Below, in pieces: positions 1 through 11,800 of a stretch of 64,000 bases of DNA. Position 1 is the stretch's first letter, and every line of letters begins with the position of its first letter. Position numbers and translations under genes: made by a program. The notes under the pieces were generated by a model. That model made no database searches. It saw only the letters and a program-made list of their open reading frames with translations, and was not told where the DNA came from. The stretch is from Stereum hirsutum FP-91666 SS1. Taxonomy: Eukaryota > Basidiomycota > Agaricomycetes > Russulales > Stereaceae. The stretch is from contig NW_006763131.1 of the NCBI RefSeq assembly GCF_000264905.1, forward strand, positions 1,713,063-1,777,062. Reading direction: 5' to 3'.

Positions 1-764
1 TAGAAGAGCCAGAGCCTGTGCACCCAAGGCGATAGAGTGTAGAACACCGAGCATAGCTGCCGTTCACGTCACAAGTTGAAGACCAGTTTATAATCGCCGA
101 GCTCGAGAGATGTTACAGTCATACAGCGCTCGGTAGTACTAGTGTGGCGACCAGAAAGCCGGAGGTTCGAACCAGCAGAAACCATACATACCAGGATGGT
201 GACGAGACGAAAAATAAAACGTCCGGTATGTCCAGACTCACCTTCCACAACGTGTTTCCGCATCAGAGCTTCGGTGTCTGTAGTTCTCAGGCACAAACAG
301 CTGTAATATTGAGTGAGGCAACGTTATGGTAAAAATTAATACCGGAGACGCAGCGCACTCAGGGCTACTCAGGGTCTCAAGCTCTCAAGTCAGGGCCCTG
401 GAGTTGCCGGACTCGGTCTTGCTTGTACAAAATGCCCGAGGATACCTTTCAGTACGAGGTTATTGCTGCATAACGCTGTCCACGTACCACTGCATCCACC
501 GAACCTACCTCCGTGCGATACAACCTGCTTCATGCTATGAGGGACGCTGAACCGGAGACACGAACGTCTCACGGAGGCATTTGAAATTCAATCAAAGCGT
601 CATTATGGCAAATTGACGTTTTGAGTCCGAATTTGCAAAACTCGCGGAATCAGGCTTGGTCATCGAATTCCGAGTCGACGACTGATGCAGACGAGTCTGA
701 GTCCAATGCTCTCCTGCTGCTGCAACCCGCTCGCCACCCTCCTCCATTCCGCGTCGAAGTCATC
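1..764. other. Left-edge stretch without a recognised gene
   Basis: Only short overlapping open frames of 60-75 codons occur here on both strands, and none shows a family motif or splice-consistent extension. The last 150 bases are the 5' leader and promoter of the CFD1 gene. A GGTTCGAACC-like string near 165 resembles a tRNA T-loop, but no acceptor stem pairs with it. Confidence 0.5.
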
Positions 765-1799
765 ATGGCTTCCACAACACAGGAAACCCCAGTGTCCCGC
801 AGGCTGAAACACATCAAACACATCATCATCGTCTGTTCCGGCAAGGGCGGCGTCGGCAAATCGTCCGTTTCGACCCAACTCGCACTATCGCTCCGCGCCT
901 CTTCTCCGACTGCCCGCGTCGGAGTTCTCGACGTCGACCTGACTGGCCCTTCGATACCGCGGATGTTAGGTCTCGACGGGCACGGGGTGCATCAGAGCAG
1001 CGACGGCTGGGTTCCCGTGTACTCGGACGGTGCAGAAGCGAGGTTAGCGTGCATGAGCGTCGGGTTTCTGCTGAAGAAGAAGGAAGACTCGGTGGTGTGG
1101 CGAGGGCCGAAGAAGAATGCGATGATAAGGCAGTTTCTGAGCGATGTGAGGTGGGGAGAACTAGACTACTTGGTGATAGATACGCCTCCAGGTGAGTGTT
1201 TCGATGAAATCTCAGGAGCTCATTCCGAGACCAGATCATCATAACATCCAATATATATGTATCACTGCGCCACAGGGACATCTGATGAGCATCTCTCGCT
1301 ACTGGAACACATGGCCCCCGTGCACGACCGACTGTCGGCCGTCATCGTCACAACACCTCAAGCGGTCGCGCTAATGGACGCGATGAAATGTCTCTCGTTC
1401 GCACGCACCGTCGAGCTGCCCGTGCTCGGGATCATCGAGAATATGAGTGGATATGTGTGTCCGTGTTGTGGCGAGATCAGCAACGTCTTCTCGACGGGAG
1501 GAGGGGAGGAGATGGCGAGGCGAGAAGGATTACCGTTCTTGGGAAGCTTACCAGTCGACACGGAGCTCGTAACACTGCTGGACGCCGCCGCGCCCGTAGC
1601 AGAGGAGCAAGAGAGCGAGGGAGCCGGCACCGAGCGAGATGGATTGAGCCAGCCGAGCGAGCGAGCGTTCGCGCTTCTAGAGCGATATGAGAAGACGTCG
1701 TCAGCGAAGTTGTTCAAGAATATCGTGCAAGCAGTGCTCGAGAAGTTGCCAGAGCGAGAGGACGGACGTGACGGTGGTGGCGGCGGTGGCGGTCAGTAG
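765..1799 (+). CDS. CFD1: Cytosolic Fe-S cluster assembly P-loop ATPase CFD1 (NUBP2)
   Basis: Predicted scaffold ATPase of the cytosolic iron-sulphur assembly (CIA) pathway, which in yeast works with NBP35. Two exons, 765-1191 and 1276-1799, joined in phase by an 84-nt GTGAGT..CAG intron, give 316 residues (yeast Cfd1 is about 290). The deviant Walker A motif [11 protein letters not shown] lies near residue 25, and [10 protein letters not shown] follows. The switch region DTPPGTSDEH is rebuilt exactly across the splice junction. The Fe-S-binding CPCC (CxxC) lies in GYVCPCCGE. The frame runs 48 codons upstream to 621, but the ATG at 765 starts where family similarity starts and has a CATCATGG context. 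The last 20 residues are a Gly-rich tail. The Mrp/NBP35 family is certain; CFD1 rather than NBP35 is inferred because the N-terminal cysteine cluster of NBP35 is absent. Confidence 0.93.
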
Positions 1800-2317
1800 A
1801 GATGGATCTGGACATTACGATGGGCGACGAGCGGAGTGGTGGAGTGGGGTGACTTCGTTCTGCCGAGGTTGTCAATGGGCGGTTTGAAAGAGTGTAAAGC
1901 CACCGCTATGGACCGTGTTTGTCAGACATGAATCTAACCGAGCACGCAGCAGTGAAACGCCTCGGAGAGGATATCGAGGACGCGATAGAACGAAATGGTT
2001 CGAGTTTGAGGACGGAAGCGGAGGGGAAGGAGGGCAAATAGGACGGGAGAAATGAATCCATTTATGTGTGCGAGAGTTCATTACGGAAGAAGAACGGAGG
2101 AAAAGCAGCCGGTAGCCATAGCACGGGCACCACGTTGAACTCGTCCAAGTTCGTCAAGACTCATCGGGCATTCTGCGCTCTCAGCCCTCCATGTCCCTTT
2201 TTCTTCTTTTTCTCTGATCGTCACCCAACACGTTTTTCTCTTCGCTTTCCCCCTTTGCTTTCCTTCTCTCCCCTTTCCTTACTCCCCTCATCAGCAACGA
2301 CGGTCGGCCCAGCCGCC
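1800..2317. other. Intergenic: CFD1 3' region and promoter of the next gene
   Basis: No convincing gene. The segment 2190-2290 is strongly pyrimidine-rich on the + strand, typical of a fungal core promoter or leader just before a start codon (ATG at 2318). Confidence 0.5.
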
Positions 2318-4055
2318 ATGAGTGATGACCCCCACCACGACCCATCCTTCGCCACCACTTACTCCCAGTTTTCTTCCCTCTTCGACAACTTCGCTGATCA
2401 GAAGCAGGGACACTCTCATCACGGTACGTATTCATCTCACCATCCCATTCACGACGATCATATTCTCACCGTCCATTCACTTCTTTGACTTCGAAAGACA
2501 ACTCCCCTGGCTCCCCGTCTCAATCTCAGTCCACCGCTGTGCCTGCTTCAAGACGCACATATTCCCCCTTCAGCGACGACGACCGCTCCACCGCTAGGCC
2601 CTCCTCCCCACGGTCTCTTCACCGACGCGCTAGCCATGTCCAACAGTGGTTAGAGCAGCAGCCTAGCGTTAGTCCCAGTCCCAGCCACGATGTTCGAACA
2701 ACGCCTCGCGCCAAGGACCGTGGCAATCACAGCTACGCTTATCGTACCCCTTCTGGCGCTCACGACCCGACGCGCGACTCTTCCGACCAAACAGATGACG
2801 GTACTCTGGGCAGTTTCGTCCTCGTGCCCGGAGATGAGGCTGATATACCTCCGCGTGAATTCCTCGAGGACGAGAATGGCCAGGTATGGCGCGCACGTGA
2901 CCGTTCATTACTTTGTCAGGGAACGCTCATCTGCATCGTTTTTATCGCTGGTAGTCCCGGCATGCAGGTCCTTCTCACATGCGGCCCCCTGGCTCGCGCC
3001 TGTACTCAAGCTTTTTCAACCCGCCCACAGCGTTCCGTAATATCCATCTGCCCCTTTCTTCCAATTCACGACGTCCGTCCCCAGCTCCCCGTAGTCCTCC
3101 GTCTCCCTCACTTCGCCAATCGATGTTCTCGCGACCACATACGAGTACAGGGAATCACTACAGGACTTCGAGTACGAGTACGATGGCTCCCCATGATATG
3201 ACAAGTACAACAGACGATCCTGCTTCTCACCACCAGACCTTACGTTCTACTCGGAATTGGACGCTCAAACGTCCACGGATCCTAGGGGGCTTTCTCTCTG
3301 CACCCAATCCCTCCTCTTCCACCTCACCAACGCATCTCGAGCCTCCTCGCGACATGGCACCCCCTCGACCCAGTTTCTCTTCAACGAACACGGTCTCTTC
3401 TGGCGCTGCATCGACCCACGTTTCTGGGCTCCCTGTAGATTCAGGGTCTACTAACGGCGGTACTCCGTCGCGCATTAAACCTCCGTCTCCGTCTCTATGG
3501 TCCCTGCCCAGCAATGCGTCTCACCTCCATGATCTTCCGGGATCCGAAGCTCCTCTCGCTTCCCGCAAACCACGGAAACATTTCACGCAGAAACTGCAAG
3601 CCAACAGCCCTTCACCAATCGGACGTGTTCCGAGCATGCTATCCATGCACAAGGACTGGCGGAAGAAGAAGCTGGTCATCAGCGGAGTGGCGAAAGGAGA
3701 CGAGCGCCGTCTGGCGAACGTTAGGCGTTGGTGCGAGGTGAGCTCCGTCTCATGCCCATGTCCGCAGCCCTATATCCGATGAGACGATCTTGACATGCGT
3801 GCATTCATCCTCTGAACTAGTCGTTTGGTGAGGTTAATCAGATCTCACGAGCGCCAAACGGAGATCTTCACGTTGATTTTAGGAGGACCGAGGTGGCGGA
3901 TACGGTGCGTTCCTTTGTTCGACTCTCCTGTCCACTTATCTGCCTCGAAAAGCTGAGCTCATGTTGCCGCTCAGGTATGCCGAGTTAACGCCCGTGTACA
4001 AATCGCCGGAGTTGGGAGCGTGTCTTTATCTTGGTACACGGGCAAGAAACCGTGA
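2318..4055 (+). CDS. Low-complexity protein with C-terminal RRM-like fold
   Basis: Five exons (2318-2423, 2498-2883, 2955-3737, 3821-3904, 3975-4055) join in phase to give 479 residues. About 400 residues are Ser/Pro/Thr-rich and probably disordered, with many SP and TP sites. The last ~80 residues look like a folded domain: KKLVISGVAKGDERR (beta-alpha), then SFGEVNQISRAPNGDLHVDF and a final GVGSVSLSWYTGKK. The beta-alpha-beta order and the 'F-G-E-V' turn resemble an RNA recognition motif, but canonical RNP1 aromatics are not clear. I infer a nucleic-acid-binding or protein-binding RRM-like domain and do not recognise an orthologue. Small exons at the 3' end (84 and 81 nt) split this domain. 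The first exon encodes an acidic/His-rich start (MSDDPHHD). Confidence 0.75.
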
Positions 4056-5791
4056 ATCGTCGGATTTTTCTCATTTTGCCTCTTGTCTATCTCTTGTGAG
4101 TCTCGAATTATTTGTCCCGTTTTGGCCTGATGACTGAAAGGGCTCAATAGTGTACGATTATGACTACCTATAGTGTCGCACCCATACCATAATTGTCGTT
4201 CATGGTCTTACCCCCGCCAAGAAGATGACCCATTATGCTCATTGACGTCCTGTTCTGTGACTCTACCCATGCTTGTAAGCTTTCTCGTAGCCACACGTCC
4301 GCCACCTGCTGATTTTTTTTGTCGTCTACAGCATCTCAACCCATACCCTTGCACATCACCTACGCACGTCATACCGTCCATATACTCATCCAGCCTCAAT
4401 AACTCGCATCTTGTTACTCCCATAACCCCTCACACCTCAACTAACATAGCTATCCGGATTGTCCGATCAGATCGCCGATTTTTCTTCATACTTACCTTCA
4501 TTTGTATATATTCAAGTTTTGACATGCCGCTCATCTCATCTCGCCTCTCGTCTCTCACCTCAATTCAATTTCAACTGTGTCTTCATACCCACACATACCT
4601 CGCATACCTCCTAATACAAACACCATTCAATGTTCGATACTCATCCATCTACATATAACTAGCCATCTCTTGTGTTCATCCCATCTCCCATCCCATCGTT
4701 GCTCACATACTTACTTCCTTAGTTGTTTTTTCCATTCGATTTTTTGGTCGCTCGTCTGTCCCGTGTATGCTTTCGTTTTCAGACCCGATCCATCTTGATC
4801 TATTTCTTGCGATGCGCTGCTCCGAGCTTGACATTCCGTTTCTTGTCCCTCCTGCTTAGACGCTCCGAACGCCGCACATACATACGCTCACGAAAGTATC
4901 TGGACTTCATTCATGTACATACGTATTGTGGCGTTGACGTCTCCGGAGGACGATCGGTCCCCTTCTTTACTTTCAAGTTACGTTCTTGTCGATTACTAAT
5001 ATACATACCAGGGCCTACATAGTACATACATACTCGTATCGAAGTATCAGCGAGTCTGGTGCGATGCGAGCTTTGGACTTGGACGTTGGGAAGTGGCCAG
5101 GAGCTACTTGCTTGCTTGTGTACTAGATCCAGATGATCCAGATGATAGTAGTTTCTTGTCTATGATTATTTTGATTTTTTCTTGTCAGACTCAGACGGTT
5201 GCGGACCGGTCAATGGCACGTCGACCTGAGAGTAGAAATTGGATCGCCGAGAGGAGACGGAGAGGTGCGCACACAGGGCCGAGCGGAGGCAGAATGCGTG
5301 GGACGATTCAAATTCCGTCGATCTCGACTCCCTAACTGCCTCATTGTGTCGCCTTCGCATCTGCATCGAGATTGTACTAACGTGCTGCCTAAGTTGGGTA
5401 GCCATGGGCTCGATGGGTGCGACTGCAGGGAAAGCCATCGCGGGAGGTTGGAGCGCTACATAGAGACCGTCGGTCACGTCGGCTCACTCGTCGTCATCGA
5501 ATCCACTCATAATCAGCATCGTGATGACTTGGCGAGCCCCCCAACATCCCCCAACTGAGTCTCAGTCCTCCCGCTAGTACTCAAGACTCACACAGTTCAT
5601 ATATAGGTCTCGGATACCTATGTCTCGGCTGATGGAATCTTTCTCTGGGTTCACTCGTCTGACTCTCTAGACTCTGGCCGCGCTTTCTCCACAATCGCCA
5701 GTGAAGCATCATCTTCTGACAGTGACATCGCTTCTATTTCTTTACTCGTACACCCTTGGACTTCGAACCGACTGCTCGATCTAGTACTCGT
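4056..5791. other. 1.7-kb gene-free stretch, pyrimidine-rich
   Basis: The + strand from 4290 to 4860 is rich in C/T with scattered CATA repeats (for example near 4880 and 5020). A 161-codon open frame at 4173-4658 is low-complexity Ser/Thr/His/Ile without family features. A 103-codon frame on the minus strand (5166-5477) could extend to an upstream ATG through a putative intron, but the product is unrecognised. I see no confident gene. The region holds the 3' end of the preceding gene and the promoter of the lipase gene. Confidence 0.45.
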
Positions 5792-7636
5792 ATGTCTGCT
5801 GTCGTCGACTTTGAGCAAACTACTGGACAGCCAGATGTGCGACATGATACTCAGGCTGTTCGTGACACTGAGCCCATCCCGCTCGTTATTGTGGAAGGAT
5901 TCTTGGGTGGGATAGGTCAGGTCGTTGGAGGGAATTTCGAGTATTACCTGAATGGAGAGGGTAAGATTGCGGAGAATACGGGCAGGACGGTGATATTTGC
6001 TGGGTACGCAAGTTCTGCTTCTGTTCATTCAGATCTGTAGACTCTGATGGTTTTGGTGCGTGCAGTGTTGGGCCTGTGAGCTCGTTACACGACAGAGCTT
6101 GTGAATTGTTTTACCTATTAATTGGGGGACAAGGTACGCTTGCTGGAACAAGAGTTATATCTTGTCAGTCAAAACTGATTGAGGTTGGTACTAGTTGATT
6201 ATGGTGCCACACACTCTTGTCTGCATAAGCATGCCCGCTATGGACGTGCACACGAAGCAGGCCTCTACCCGGGTTGGTCTGCTGCACGGCCATTACATTT
6301 TCTGGGTCATTCGATCGTGGGTTGCTTAGTTTGATGCCCTAGTTTGAATGCTCAGCATCTCACTCACCCGACCTCACATGTAATAGGGTGGCTTGACCAT
6401 CGTGAGATTACAGCATTTGCTGAGAGAACGGTTCTTTGGTCAGGAATATGGTCCCGACATGCTCAAATCACTAACTACGGGTATGTAGCATCCTCGTACC
6501 CAACTAAAGCATCCCATTCAACGAAACACAAATTTATTATCCTTCTAGTCTGCTCTCCATTCCGCGGAACACAACTAGTCTACACCCTCGGCGAACGCAC
6601 CGACGCCGCCCCCTCCGTCCGCCCCTTCTCCGTCGGCTCCGCTCTCACCAAGGGCATCCACCTCCTCTGCTACCTCTCACCCCTCACATCACCCCTCCTC
6701 GACCTCCGCGCCGAGTCGCGTGCGCTCTCGTTTCGGGAGTTGTCGCTGACTTCGCTGTTGAGACAGTTGTGGAGGAGCGATTGGGCGGAGAGTAGGGATG
6801 CGTTGCCGTTTGATGTTACGTTTGAGGCGGCGGATGAGAGGGAAGGGAGAGGTGAGGGAGGGTTGTGTGAGGGGACGTTTTATAGGAGTTATGTGGCGTG
6901 CATGGTGAGTTACACACCTTTGAGACTAGCCAGGTGATCTGGATACCACTTATTTTGCCGTTCGTTTTTCGTCTTTAGACGCAGAAATCCAACTGGACGA
7001 CAAACTCGCACACCCCTACTATAAGCCACATAATCTCTGCACCACTCTACCTAACCTCTCGTATAATGGGTTCTTTCGACTTCTCCACCATCCGTCCAAT
7101 ACCATCGTTTCTCCTCAGACATGAAGCCGATGTGTATGATACATCCAAACAGAGCCCCGGCGCTGATGTCGAGTGTGATGCACAGACGTCAAATACGGCC
7201 TCCACGTTGGGAGAAGAATATTGGGCGAACGATGGTGTCGTGCCTGTATTCTCCCAATGGCATCCTTTCCGCTGCCGGTACGTTTATACTCTTTTTTTCC
7301 CGTCGAATAAGCCACCGACTGTTTACCTATCACAGAGACACGCATTGCCTACACCACCCCACGCAGCCCAAAACCGCTCCAGAACCGCTAGTCCAACACC
7401 CCCCGTCACAACTCAAAACCACCACCAGCGCGACCACTCACTCTCCAATCCCACCTCCCCCAAACTTGAAATCACCCAACTCCGAACCAAGGCCCGGCAT
7501 CTGGAACGTCCACCACTTAGAGGGAACGACCCACGTCTCCATCATGCCTTTCTGGACTGGCTCTCGCCTCCAGAGAGAGTTCTGGTCTGAATATGGGGAT
7601 TGGTTGCGGAATGTTGAGACGACGACTGCCCGGTGA
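5792..7636 (+). CDS. Lipase of the bacterial I.5 (staphylococcal-type) alpha/beta hydrolase family
   Basis: Seven exons (5792-6003, 6066-6133, 6195-6316, 6387-6480, 6549-6904, 6979-7277, 7336-7636) give 483 residues. The order of motifs matches family I.5 triacylglycerol lipases: VEGFLGG (oxyanion loop), VDYGATHS with HARYGRAHEAGLYPGW, then the nucleophile elbow GHSIGG, made only after removing the intron that ends at 6386. CSPFRGTQL, the Asp-containing NDGVVPVFSQ with WHP, and a late GTTHVSI supplying the catalytic His follow. Ser, Asp and His are therefore all present. No signal peptide is visible at the chosen ATG; a frame-keeping upstream ATG is absent, so the enzyme is either intracellular or has a missed 5' exon. 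Bases 7340-7500 encode a Pro/Thr-rich insert. Family certain; substrate unknown. Confidence 0.88.
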
Positions 7637-8846
7637 TGGTGATGAATTGAAGGGGACCTTTTCACGTTTTACTTCATACAGGGAGCCTGAGGATGGATTA
7701 TCGCATCTCTATCCGGGAAAATTTGTCTGGAACACATATATATATTTGTATGCCTCGTTCACTTGTCTTTACATACATACGCTATCGCATCACCTGCTCT
7801 AGATCTCTGCTTATACTTATATCGAATAACCAACCCTGTACACATCAAGATCAAGATTACAAGAATCGAAGCAATGACCGTCGTGCTCCGATCAATCACT
7901 GTGACATGACATGAAATGACACACGATTAATGAGCAACCAACGATCGGTGAATATGATGCAGTGGCGTTGTGGCCCAACAATAACAGTGTCGCCCAAAGC
8001 GGACATGACTCGCGCCGAACGTTCGGGCCGCGTCCAGTTATCCCGTTTTCAGGCGCCGTTCTCTCTGACTTTTGAATCCAAGGTTCCATAATACCTCCTT
8101 GTGTACATTCACCTGAACGTCATGATGCCACGAAGACCGAAGACCAAATATCCTCCGTGTTATACTGTTATTGTATACGAATATATGTATATATTTCGGA
8201 CAGTTGAGTGTCCCAGCCTAATGTCTCGATGTCTGAGTGTCAATGTATGGACGACGAAAGATGTGGAAGAGGAAGAAAAAGAAAGAGAACTTGAAAGAGA
8301 GAAGAAACTCGAAAATGTTTGTTAATGATGGATATTGGATATTGGAAATGGGATATGGAAGTGAAATGCTGTTGGTTGATTGTTTGGTTTGGATGAATAT
8401 GAGAAAGGAAGAGAAGAAAAAAGGAGACAGGAAAAACATCGGGAAAGAAAAGAACAAGGACAAGAGGAAAGTAGGTAGAGAAAGAAAGAAGCCTAAGATG
8501 ATATGGAACAAAAAATGATGGATAAGAAACGGTCGAGAACATGAAGGGGGAAAATATTGACTGGTAAAGGTGGAGCGAAAATGGAAACGAAGATGAAGGT
8601 AAGAAATATTGGGAGTAGACGTACAAATGATTTTTGATTCGAAAAGGGGAACGATAACATGATACAGCAGACCAAATGACGAAACGGAGAACGGATAACA
8701 AAGAACAAAGAAGAGAACGAAACGAGAATATACCCATCTTCTTCTTTTTTCTAGAACGGTACGTCGTCTCAGTCTCCAGATAGTACCTACCAATGTACCA
8801 CACTTCCAAGCGCTCCGCCCATCCTTCCAACTAAACTCTCCATACT
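7637..8846. other. Convergent intergenic region with a polypurine tract
   Basis: The region lies between the 3' ends of the lipase (+) and the RRM gene (-). Bases about 8255-8520 are almost all A/G on the + strand, so long open frames of Phe/Ser/Leu-rich sequence (up to 196 codons) appear on the minus strand. These are compositional artefacts. No RNA gene or coding feature is recognisable. Confidence 0.6.
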
Positions 8847-11800
8847 CTACTGCCCCCCACCTCTCCCCCTCCCCCCACCACCATACTCACCCTGTCCATG
8901 TCCCGTCGTCGAAGTCGAAGGCGTCGACCTTCCAGTCCCCGTACTCCCCTTCCCCGTCCTACTCCCTCTTCCATCACTATTAGTACCCCCATCTCCGCTC
9001 GCCGACCCCGCCGCAGAAGCCCCCGAAGTCCGGTTCTCAAACGGAGGAGCCTGAGTCCGATTCTCAAACGGAGGAGCTTGGTGTCCATGCTGCTGCTTGA
9101 CCGTCCCCGCCGAGCCGTTCCGCCCGCGCGAATACTGAAGGTCCAGATTCGTGTAATTATGCAGGACGTAGTGCGGTTGTTGAGCACCTTGACCTTGACC
9201 CTGACCTTGGCCTGAATTCTGACCCTGACCTTGACCGTGCCCTTGACCGTGCCCTTGACCTTGGCTTTGACCAACGTACGAACCGGCGTTCGAGTTATTA
9301 TGCTGATCCCCTCTAGCTTGAGCCTGGGCATACCGTCTCTGCGGCGTCTCGTTCCCGCTTGTTTCAGGCGCACGAGTATTCCCATTCCCATTTCCACCTC
9401 CGTTCCCACCTCCGACGAAAGCCCCGGACGACACGGGCACGGGCGCGTTCGCGGCGTTAGACGTTGAAGGGGCATTCGATGGAGGTGCAGGAGCGTGCAT
9501 AATCGGAGGAGGTTGATGGTGCGGATAATAAGGCATCGGAACCGGATAATTCATATTCATCGGCGGCGGCGGCGGATGAGCGTACCACCCCCCTTGCGCA
9601 CCATGTGCCGGATGAGTCGGAGGATGCGGAACCTGCACCTGTCCCGGCAACGGCTGCGACTGTCCCCTCAACATCGGAACCGCACCTCCAACTCCAACTC
9701 CAACTCCAACTCCGGCCCCTACTCCCGTCGATCCACCAGGCGAAGGAAGGGGCGGGTACGCAGGATACGCCGCGTAATGTGGCCAAGCGGCGGTAGCGGT
9801 CCCATGGCCGACGGGAGTCGACGCGCTACGCTGTACGTCTAATGCCAACGGTCGATTCTGAGATTGAGTGAAGGGATGGGGACCGCCGCCGCTGGTCATG
9901 TATTCGTCGAGTGCCTCGGAGGCATAGAGGGGTACGAGTCCGTGTTCGCCCTGGATGAAGCCTGTTGGGATTAAGGGAGGTTGGTGGTGGTGTTGAAGCT
10001 GGTTGGCGTCCTCTTTTCCTGGGCTCGTTTGGGGTTTGGGGGGCTGCTGAGCGTGAGGGCCGGGCATAGGTTGACCGTAAATTCCGTAAGGACCTGGGGC
10101 CTGAAACGACGATATCGAATCAGATACGAGAACAATAGAAGAACACATGACGACTCGAAACTCACTTGGAATGGTACATTGCCCATAGTCTGATCTCTCG
10201 CATCGCCGTGGCTCGACTGACCAGGTACGTTGCGTGCGCCCGCGGCGGGCATAATATACCCAGGAGGAGGATACCCCGCCATATAACCGCCAGCGTATGG
10301 ATGAAACGGGGGCGGGTACCAAGGCTGATGAGGGTAGAACCCGACACCTGGCATCCCAGGGTACGGAATGACCGAACCAGGCGGGGGCATCATCGACGCA
10401 GGATACATGCCTGCAAGCTGAGCCGCATCGACGCCTTGTCCGGGAGGTACCATACCCTGACTCGCGCTCGACGAATTTGGGGAAGATTGGTTGGACGGAT
10501 GACGATGAGCCTTCGACCGCATGGTGGTGTCGATGAAGGGCATGTTCGACCGCTGGAGGCCGAAAGAGCTCTCGCTGCTAGGAAGGTGGCTGTCCATAGT
10601 GGAAAGTGACGAACGAGACTCGTGGCGCCCGTTACCGGCGAACGAGCGAACGCCGTCCTCAACAGGATTATCGACGTATCTGTTGCTTTGGTAGCGTCCC
10701 CTTCCTCGGCCCCGGCCTCCATACCTATAGGCATCGCGATGGTGAGAGTTGCGCGTTCGAATTTGCACGCGTATCTGGCGACCTTCGTGGACACGATTAT
10801 GCTGTAAAGCGAAGAGCGTCGGTCAGACGTATGTGAGACCATTTAGGTGTATAGACAAACCTGCTCAGAGACAGCTTGAGCTGCCGCAGCCGGGTCTTCG
10901 AACCTCACAAACGCAAAGGCCGATTTCTTGTTGACTGTAGCGCCAATGAGAAAAATCATGGAATAAGTCAGCGACCCCATCTTCGTACCGCAACGAAAGA
11001 GATAAACTGACGCGGACGAGAATACTTGATATCCTCAATCTTCCCATACCGCTCGAACAACCTCCTAACCTTCGGCTCATCCCACGCCTGAGGTCCCATC
11101 ATCTCCAACCCACCAACAAAGATAGTCGAAAGATCGAGCTCTCTCCCGAAATTGTCGTACACCTCGCCCTCACGTTCTTCGTCAGGATATTCCGTGACAG
11201 TCCCGAACACGTCGACGTACTTCTCCTGTTCGGCATTGGCACCACATGAGATGCGAGGAAATACAAACTCCGGTGTGGATGACCTTTTCGCGGCTGACTT
11301 CATGTCCATGACAGGTATCTCTGGTACCTCCGAGCTGTCGCTCGATGTGAGTTGGGAGATGGTGCTGCTGGCGTCGATGCCGCGGCCTGATCGGTCATGG
11401 TCTGGGGAAGACGAAGGAGGCACGAATATAGAAGATGTTTGGCCTATAGGAACGGAAGAGTGTGTGCTACAGCAGGGGTGTGAGTACAGAGAAACAGAGC
11501 GTGAAGGGTATGACGCGTCAACATACATGATCTTCGCTTCCGGGACATTATCACCTGCTGGCGGTCTAGGAGCTTCATACACCATGGACGTACGAATCGG
11601 GAGAGTATTCGACCGTCCGCCCCGTTCGGAAAGCTTCAGCGCGTGAGGCGGGAGGAGCATAGACCGAGTCGCCGTCGAGTGAGAAGCCACAGGAGAGTTC
11701 TCGACGGTAGGAGGCATGTTTACCCAGCCGTCCGCGCTGGGGGGCGAAGACAGAAGGGCAGGAGTGTTTTGAAAGGCGTCGACGCCGCCTTCTGGACTGA

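Noticed and set aside
140..200. tRNA-like GGTTCGAACC string
   Set aside because: No matching acceptor, D or anticodon arms could be folded around it on either strand.
4173..4658. 161-codon + strand open frame
   Set aside because: Ser/Thr/His/Ile-rich composition of a pyrimidine-rich stretch, no motif and no splice-compatible partner exon.
5166..5530. Minus-strand frame possibly starting MSGFDDDE through an intron
   Set aside because: A splice can be drawn, but the product has no recognised family, and the intron would be longer than others here. Left as non-coding.
8218..8830. Long minus-strand frames of about 190 codons
   Set aside because: They arise from a polypurine tract and encode repetitive Phe/Ser/Leu sequence.
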